Part shown: piece by piece, positions 4,006 through 8,481 of the stretch
Layout of the letters: every line of letters begins with the position of its first letter
How positions within the stretch are numbered: position 1 is the stretch's first letter
Assembly (NCBI GenBank): GCA_029974875.1
Contig: JARKQP010000518.1
Span: 1 to 8,481 of the forward strand
Source of the DNA: Mobilitalea sp.
GTDB taxonomy: Bacteria; Bacillota_A; Clostridia; Lachnospirales; Lachnospiraceae
Length of the DNA: 8,481 nt
Reading direction: 5' to 3'
The notes under the pieces: model-generated
What the model saw: the letters and a program-made list of their open reading frames with translations, nothing else
Databases searched by the model: none
Told to the model about the DNA's origin: nothing
Program-made: the position numbers and the translations under genes

Positions 4006-5442
4006 ATGTTGATGGAAAATAACAGCTATGATCCAGATGAATTACATGAAGAATGTGGTGTGTTTGGAGTATACGACCTGGATGGAAATGATGTCGTATC
4101 AACAATATATTACGGATTATTTGCGCTGCAGCACAGGGGGCAGGAAAGCTGTGGTATTGCAGTCAGTGATACAAAAGGCCCGAAGGGTAAGGTAAAGTCC
4201 TGCAAGGGCATGGGTCTGGTGAGTGAAGTATTTACCCCGGAGCAGCTGGAAGGCCTGGGCGGGAATATTGGTGTTGGACATGTCCGTTACTCGACGGCAG
4301 GCGAAAGCAATATCAATAATACTCAGCCACTGGTATTAAATTATGTAAAGGGTACCCTCGCCCTCGCCCACAATGGAAATCTGGTTAATACGCCGATGCT
4401 TCGCCGTGAGCTGGAATATACGGGAGCTATTTTCCAAACGACCATCGATTCCGAGGTAATTGCATATCATATTGCGAGAGAGCGTTTGAACAGCACTTCT
4501 GTAGAAGAAGCCGTGGCAAGGGCAATGAATAAAATGAGCGGTGCATATTCCCTGGTAATTATGAGTCCCAGGAAGCTGATCGGAGCCAGGGATCCCCTGG
4601 GTTTCCATCCTCTGGTCATAGGAAAAAGGGGCAATGCTTATATCCTGGCCTCTGAAACAGCGGCGCTTAGCGCGGCGGATGCTGAGTTTGTACGGGATGT
4701 ACTGCCGGGAGAGGTGGTAATGATTAACCATGAAGGCATCCATTCCGATACCTCCCTCTGTGGACTTGAGACGGCAAAATGCATTTTTGAATATATTTAC
4801 TTTGCAAGGCCGGATACCCGCTTTGACGGTGTCAGTGTATATAACTCGAGAATTATGGCTGGAAGGATCCTGGCACAAAGCAATCCGGTTGATGCGGATG
4901 TTGTAGTCGGCGTTCCGGATTCCGGCAATGCTGCAGCCATGGGATATGCCTTGGAATCCCAGATCCCCTTTGGGATGGCCTTTGTGAAAAACAGCTATGT
5001 GGGCAGGACCTTCATTAAGCCCAAGCAATCCATGCGTGCCTCCAGTGTCCGTATCAAATTAAATGTTCTTCCGGAGGTGGTGGCAGGAAAACGTGTAGTT
5101 ATGATTGATGATTCCATTGTCAGGGGGACAACCAGTGCGAAGATCGTTAAGATGCTAAAGAAAGCAGGGGCTACGGAGGTCCATGTAAGGATCAGCTCCC
5201 CGCCATTTTTGCACCCCTGCTATTTTGGGACGGACGTCCCGAACGGTGACCAATTGATTGCCCATAACCATACTGTTGAAGAAATCAAGGAAAAGCTGGA
5301 TGCCGATTCCCTGGCCTATCTTGAGGTGGAACGTTTAAGTGATATGATTGGAGGAGATAAGGGATATTGTGATGCCTGCTTTACGGGTAAATATCCAATT
5401 GAGCCGCCAAAGGAGGATATCCGTGGGGAATATGAGTTATAA
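4006..5442 (+). CDS. purF: Amidophosphoribosyltransferase (glutamine PRPP amidotransferase)
   Basis: PurF catalyses the first committed step of purine synthesis, converting PRPP and glutamine to phosphoribosylamine. The 478 residues comprise an N-terminal class II (Ntn) glutaminase and a C-terminal phosphoribosyltransferase. A 16-residue propeptide precedes Cys17 of E-E-C-G-V-F-G, the expected catalytic N-terminal cysteine after self-cleavage. The glutaminase shows GLFALQHRGQES, GHVRYSTAG and LAHNGNLVN. The PRPP loop is VVMIDDSIVRGTTS (364-377). Four further cysteines (259, 405, 455, 458, the last two as C-D-A-C) fit the 4Fe-4S ligands of the B. subtilis-type enzyme, which is oxygen-sensitive. 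Start 4006 has AGGAGG (3989-3994) eleven bases upstream; ATG 4012 is too far from it. purB follows 33 bases after the stop, so the two are probably co-transcribed. Confidence 0.97.
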   Translation: MLMENNSYDPDELHEECGVFGVYDLDGNDVVSTIYYGLFALQHRGQESCGIAVSDTKGPKGKVKSCKGMGLVSEVFTPEQLEGLGGNIGVGHVRYSTAGESNINNTQPLVLNYVKGTLALAHNGNLVNTPMLRRELEYTGAIFQTTIDSEVIAYHIARERLNSTSVEEAVARAMNKMSGAYSLVIMSPRKLIGARDPLGFHPLVIGKRGNAYILASETAALSAADAEFVRDVLPGEVVMINHEGIHSDTSLCGLETAKCIFEYIYFARPDTRFDGVSVYNSRIMAGRILAQSNPVDADVVVGVPDSGNAAAMGYALESQIPFGMAFVKNSYVGRTFIKPKQSMRASSVRIKLNVLPEVVAGKRVVMIDDSIVRGTTSAKIVKMLKKAGATEVHVRISSPPFLHPCYFGTDVPNGDQLIAHNHTVEEIKEKLDADSLAYLEVERLSDMIGGDKGYCDACFTGKYPIEPPKEDIRGEYEL

Positions 5443-5475
5443 CAGATAAAAAAGTAGAGGAAAGAGGTATTCAGG

Positions 5476-6909
5476 ATGAGCAATGATAAATATATGAGCC
5501 CATTGTCCGAGCGTTATGCAAGTAAGGAAATGCAATATATTTTTTCCCCGGATATGAAATTCAGGACCTGGAGGAAGCTATGGGTTGCCCTTGCAGAGAC
5601 GGAGAGGGAGCTTGGTTTAAATATTACGCAGGAGCAGATAGAGGAACTAAAGGCATTTCAGGACGACATCAACTATGAGGTGGCAAAGGAAAGGGAAGCC
5701 CTGGTGCGCCACGACGTTATGGCCCATGTTTATGCCTACGGGGAGCAATGTCCGGGAGCTAAGGGGATCATCCATCTGGGTGCTACCTCCTGCTATGTTG
5801 GGGACAACACGGATCTTATCGTTATGACCGAGGCATTAAAGCTGGTGAAGAAGAAGCTTATCAATGCCATGGCGGAGCTCTCAAAGTTTGCCATGGAATA
5901 CCGTGCGCTTCCGACGCTTGCCTTCACCCATTTCCAACCGGCACAGCCGACCACCGTTGGTAAAAGGGCGGCTCTGTGGCTCATGGAATTAAAGCTGGAT
6001 TATGATGACCTGAATTATTTGATTGATAATATGCAGCTGCTGGGTTCCAAGGGTACCACAGGAACACAGGCCAGCTTCCTTGAATTATTTGACGGGGATC
6101 ATGAAAGGATTAAAAAGCTTGACCAAAGGATCGCGGAAAAGATGGGCTTTACCGGCTGCTATCCGGTTTCCGGCCAGACCTATTCCAGGAAAATTGATTT
6201 AAAGGTGCTGAATGTGCTTTCCGGCATTGCGGCAAGCGCCCACAAATTCTCCAATGATATCCGTCTGCTGCAGCATTTAAAAGAAATTGAGGAGCCCTTT
6301 GAGAAGAACCAGATCGGTTCCTCCGCTATGGCATATAAGAGAAATCCCATGAGAAGCGAAAGGATTGCCTCCTTAGCCAATTATGTAATGATTGATGCGC
6401 TGAATCCGGCGGTTACCACCTCGACACAGTGGTTTGAAAGAACCCTGGATGATTCGGCAAATAAACGTATCAGCATACCGGAGGCTTTTCTTGCTGTTGA
6501 CGGTATCCTGGATCTGTATATGAATGTGGCCCAAGGCCTTGTAGTATATCCCAAGGTTATCGAAAGACGCCTGATGCAGGAGCTGCCCTTTATGGCAACG
6601 GAGAATATCATGATGGATGCGGTAAAGGCTGGCGGCGACAGGCAGGAATTACATGAGAAGATCCGCACCCTTTCCATGGAAGCAGGCAGGAATGTGAAGG
6701 AAAGAGGCCTGGAGAATAACCTGCTTGAGCTGATTGCGGCAGACCCGGCCTTCAACATGACCCTGGAGGAGCTGAAGAAATCCATGGAGCCTTCCAAATA
6801 CACCGGCCGTGCCAAGGAACAGACGGAGGAATTCCTCCGGGATGTAATCGCGCCTATCTTAGATGAGAATAAGGATGTGTTGGGCTTAAAAGCAGATATT
6901 AAAGTGTGA
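5476..6909 (+). CDS. purB: Adenylosuccinate lyase
   Basis: PurB removes fumarate twice in purine synthesis: from SAICAR, the product of PurC, to give AICAR, and from adenylosuccinate to give AMP. The 477 residues form the helical fumarase/aspartase-superfamily fold, active as a tetramer. Seen in order are SPLSERYAS (8-16), R-H-D-V-M-A-H (78-84), HLGATS (100-105), THFQPAQPTT (151-160) with its general-acid-type histidine, and the flexible serine loop GSSAMAYKRNP (281-291), the superfamily signature. In this loop A replaces the P seen in many relatives, which I take as normal variation. ATG 5476 has AAGAGG (5462-5467) eight bases ahead. The gene is directly behind purF, and a strong terminator 81 bases past the stop ends the unit. 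Confidence 0.97.
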   Translation: MSNDKYMSPLSERYASKEMQYIFSPDMKFRTWRKLWVALAETERELGLNITQEQIEELKAFQDDINYEVAKEREALVRHDVMAHVYAYGEQCPGAKGIIHLGATSCYVGDNTDLIVMTEALKLVKKKLINAMAELSKFAMEYRALPTLAFTHFQPAQPTTVGKRAALWLMELKLDYDDLNYLIDNMQLLGSKGTTGTQASFLELFDGDHERIKKLDQRIAEKMGFTGCYPVSGQTYSRKIDLKVLNVLSGIAASAHKFSNDIRLLQHLKEIEEPFEKNQIGSSAMAYKRNPMRSERIASLANYVMIDALNPAVTTSTQWFERTLDDSANKRISIPEAFLAVDGILDLYMNVAQGLVVYPKVIERRLMQELPFMATENIMMDAVKAGGDRQELHEKIRTLSMEAGRNVKERGLENNLLELIAADPAFNMTLEELKKSMEPSKYTGRAKEQTEEFLRDVIAPILDENKDVLGLKADIKV

Positions 6910-6990
6910 TATTGATGGATGTCCCAAGCTTTATAATAGCCTGAAGGAAGAGCTTTTATCTTGATTATGTGATATCTGATTTAGAATGGA

Positions 6991-7040
6991 GGGCTGTTAT
7001 ATCAATCGCGATATATCGATTAGTATAACAGCCCCTTTTA
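6991..7040 (+). terminator. Strong intrinsic terminator of the pur unit
   Basis: GGGCTGTTATA (6991-7001) and TATAACAGCCC (7024-7034) form a perfect 11-bp stem. Above a small internal loop, AATCG (7004-7008) pairs with CGATT (7017-7021). C then TTTTA follows, and the region stays T-rich to 7055. Inside the loop, CGATATATCG (7009-7018) is itself a palindrome. The 6910-6990 stretch before it shows nothing else I can support. Confidence 0.82.
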
Positions 7041-7056
7041 TATAATTTTTAATTTA

Positions 7057-7085
7057 TTGATATTCTTCCCGGGATAAGCTATAAT
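7057..7085 (+). promoter_or_regulatory. Sigma-A promoter of the LysR-type gene
   Basis: TTGATA (7057-7062) and a perfect TATAAT (7080-7085) are separated by exactly 17 bases. Initiation near 7092 gives a leader of about 35 bases carrying AAGGGGA before ATG 7127. A CCCGGG palindrome sits in the spacer. It lies just downstream of the pur terminator, so the regulator gene starts a new transcription unit. Confidence 0.7.
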
Positions 7086-7126
7086 GAAAATGTCTCAAAA
7101 TAGTCCTTTCCATAAGGGGAAGTTAT

Positions 7127-8032
7127 ATGAATATCGATTTAGAATATTATAAAATATTTTATTTTGTCGCTAAGGCCGGAAGCTTTACCCAGGCAGGGGA
7201 AGAGCTTTGTATTTCACAGCCGGCGGTCAGTCAGGCCATAAAATTGCTGGAAACCAACCTGGGAAGCAAATTATTTATACGTATTCCCAAGGGAGTAAAA
7301 TTGACCCCCGAGGGAGAAGTGCTTTACAGCTATGTTAGGAGAGGCTATGAGTATCTCATGATGGGGGAAGAGAAATTCCAAAAGATGCTCGACCTTGAAA
7401 ATGGTGAGATACGGATCGGAGCCAGCGATATGACGCTTCAGTTTTATCTGCTGCCCTATCTGGAGCGATTTCATGAGAAATTTCCCAAAATTAAAATCAT
7501 TGTAACCAATGCGCCAACTCCAGATACCTTGGATTATCTTTATAGCGGGAAGATAGATTTTGGCGTCGTGAGCGAACCCCTTGATGCAAAGCCGGATATT
7601 ACATCCATACCGGTAAAGGAAATCCAGGATATCTTTGTGGCAGGAAGCCGGTTTGGCCACCTGAGGGGAAGGCTGCTGCAATACAGGGAATTGGAGGAGC
7701 TTCCGATTGTTTGTCTGGAGAAGAATACAAGCTCCCGGAGGTACATTGATACATTTTTGGAGGGAAACCAGGTGGTCCTAAAGCCTGAGTTTGAGCTTGC
7801 CATGAGCGATATTATCGTTAAATTTGTAAGCCGTAACCTGGGTGTCGGATGCGTCGTGGAGGAATTTGCCCGGGATGCAATCGCCGATGGAGGCCTGTTT
7901 GAACTGCAATTTGAGGATAAAATTCCAAAGAGAAGCTTCTGCATTATTATAAGCAGTAATAATCCGATTTCCAAGGCAGCAAAGGAATTGCTGGATATGC
8001 TGGAAATTGACCAGGCATTGAATATTAAGTAA
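7127..8032 (+). CDS. LysR family transcriptional regulator
   Basis: This is a full-length 301-residue LysR-type regulator. The N-terminal winged helix-turn-helix spans about residues 1-60, with FVAKAGSFTQAGEELCISQPA and recognition helix QPAVSQAIKLLE (31-42). A linker helix follows to about residue 88. The periplasmic-binding-protein-like effector domain starts at GEIRIGASDMTLQFYLLPYL and contains the typical LYSGKIDFGVVSEP and LGVGCVVEEFA segments. The effector and targets cannot be told from sequence. LysR regulators often control a neighbouring, frequently divergent gene, but here both neighbours run the same way, so purB, dut or a distant target are all open. AAGGGGA (7114-7120) six bases before ATG 7127 supports the start. 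The gene has its own promoter, and dut begins 57 bases after the stop. Confidence 0.95.
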   Translation: MNIDLEYYKIFYFVAKAGSFTQAGEELCISQPAVSQAIKLLETNLGSKLFIRIPKGVKLTPEGEVLYSYVRRGYEYLMMGEEKFQKMLDLENGEIRIGASDMTLQFYLLPYLERFHEKFPKIKIIVTNAPTPDTLDYLYSGKIDFGVVSEPLDAKPDITSIPVKEIQDIFVAGSRFGHLRGRLLQYRELEELPIVCLEKNTSSRRYIDTFLEGNQVVLKPEFELAMSDIIVKFVSRNLGVGCVVEEFARDAIADGGLFELQFEDKIPKRSFCIIISSNNPISKAAKELLDMLEIDQALNIK

Positions 8033-8089
8033 AAGGCAACACCGGTGTATGGACTAACAACACACTAGAAAGCAGGTATAAGGAGCAAT

Positions 8090-8481
8090 ATGAAAAATAT
8101 CAGAATAAAATATATCAGTAACCAAATTGAAAAATTGCAATTCATTGGGGGCAAATCAGACTGGATTGACCTTCGGGCGGCAGAAAGGGTAGTAATGAAG
8201 GCCGGTGAATTTAAATTGATCCCTCTGGGGATCGCCATGGAATTACCCGCCGGATATGAAGCCCATGTGGTGCCCAGGAGCAGCACCTTTAAGAATTTCG
8301 GGATACTCCAGACAAATTCCATGGGCATCATTGATGAGACCTACTGTGGCGATGGGGACCAATGGTTTTTCCCGGCGCTGGCAATGAGGGATACGGAGAT
8401 TAACATTAATGACCGGATCTGCCAGTTCAGGATTATGGAGCACCAGCCACAGCTGGAATTTACTGAGGTGGACAGCCTGGG
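8090..8481 (+). CDS. dut: dUTPase, deoxyuridine 5'-triphosphate nucleotidohydrolase (3' end outside window)
   Basis: The first 130 residues are seen; the frame runs off the window. The enzyme hydrolyses dUTP to dUMP and pyrophosphate, keeping uracil out of DNA and feeding dTMP synthesis. Trimeric dUTPase motifs are visible in order: motif 1 DWIDLRAAE (24-32), motif 2 [10 protein letters not shown] (62-71), motif 3 [10 protein letters not shown] (79-88) with the catalytic-type Asp82 and the Tyr85 that reads the base, and motif 4 NDRICQFRI (107-115). The window stops at DSLG, where the glycine-rich motif 5 would begin. Motif 1 has D-W in place of the more common G-Y, and W92 lies after motif 3, so this is a somewhat divergent clostridial type. 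AAGGAG (8080-8085) sits four bases before ATG 8090, slightly close. It may be co-transcribed with the LysR gene. Confidence 0.93.
   Translation, partial: MKNIRIKYISNQIEKLQFIGGKSDWIDLRAAERVVMKAGEFKLIPLGIAMELPAGYEAHVVPRSSTFKNFGILQTNSMGIIDETYCGDGDQWFFPALAMRDTEININDRICQFRIMEHQPQLEFTEVDSL

Noticed and set aside
4336..5028. 230-codon open frame antisense to purF
   Set aside because: It lies wholly within a clear, intact purF and shows no domain; a shadow of the codon pattern.

Overview
The window looks like chromosomal DNA of a low-to-moderate GC Firmicute, most likely a Lachnospiraceae/Clostridium cluster XIVa member. This is inferred from strong AGGAGG-type ribosome binding sites, near-consensus sigma-A promoters, the Cys4 (iron-sulfur type) PurF, and the general look of the proteins. 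No search was possible. All genes are on the + strand.

Layout. Positions 1-876 hold the 3' part of a class I SAM-dependent methyltransferase gene with an unusual in-frame 21-bp tandem repeat. Positions 1065-1943 encode the redox chaperone Hsp33 (hslO). Positions 2023-2602 are a HicA/HicB toxin-antitoxin pair with its own promoter, three GATACTA direct repeats over that promoter, and a strong stem-loop behind it. Positions 2603-3047 are a long non-coding stretch. It has a perfect TATAAT box and then a heavily structured leader in front of purC, in which several perfect helices exclude one another. Positions 3048-6909 hold purC, purF and purB, with two diverged copies of a roughly 70-bp palindrome-bearing repeat between purC and purF. 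A strong terminator lies at 6991-7040. A LysR-type regulator (7127-8032) with a near-consensus promoter follows, and then a dUTPase gene cut off by the window end.

How the genes fit together. PurF makes the first committed purine intermediate (phosphoribosylamine). PurC makes SAICAR. PurB acts twice, releasing fumarate from SAICAR and from adenylosuccinate. dUTPase also belongs to nucleotide metabolism, but it sits past a terminator and behind the LysR gene. The hicAB cassette separates the methyltransferase/hslO block from the purine block and carries its own start and stop signals.

Most worth following up: the purC leader RNA, which matches no riboswitch consensus I know; the repeat pair between purC and purF, which places an extended -10 box just ahead of purF; the heptapeptide repeat in the methyltransferase; and the putative hicAB operator repeats.
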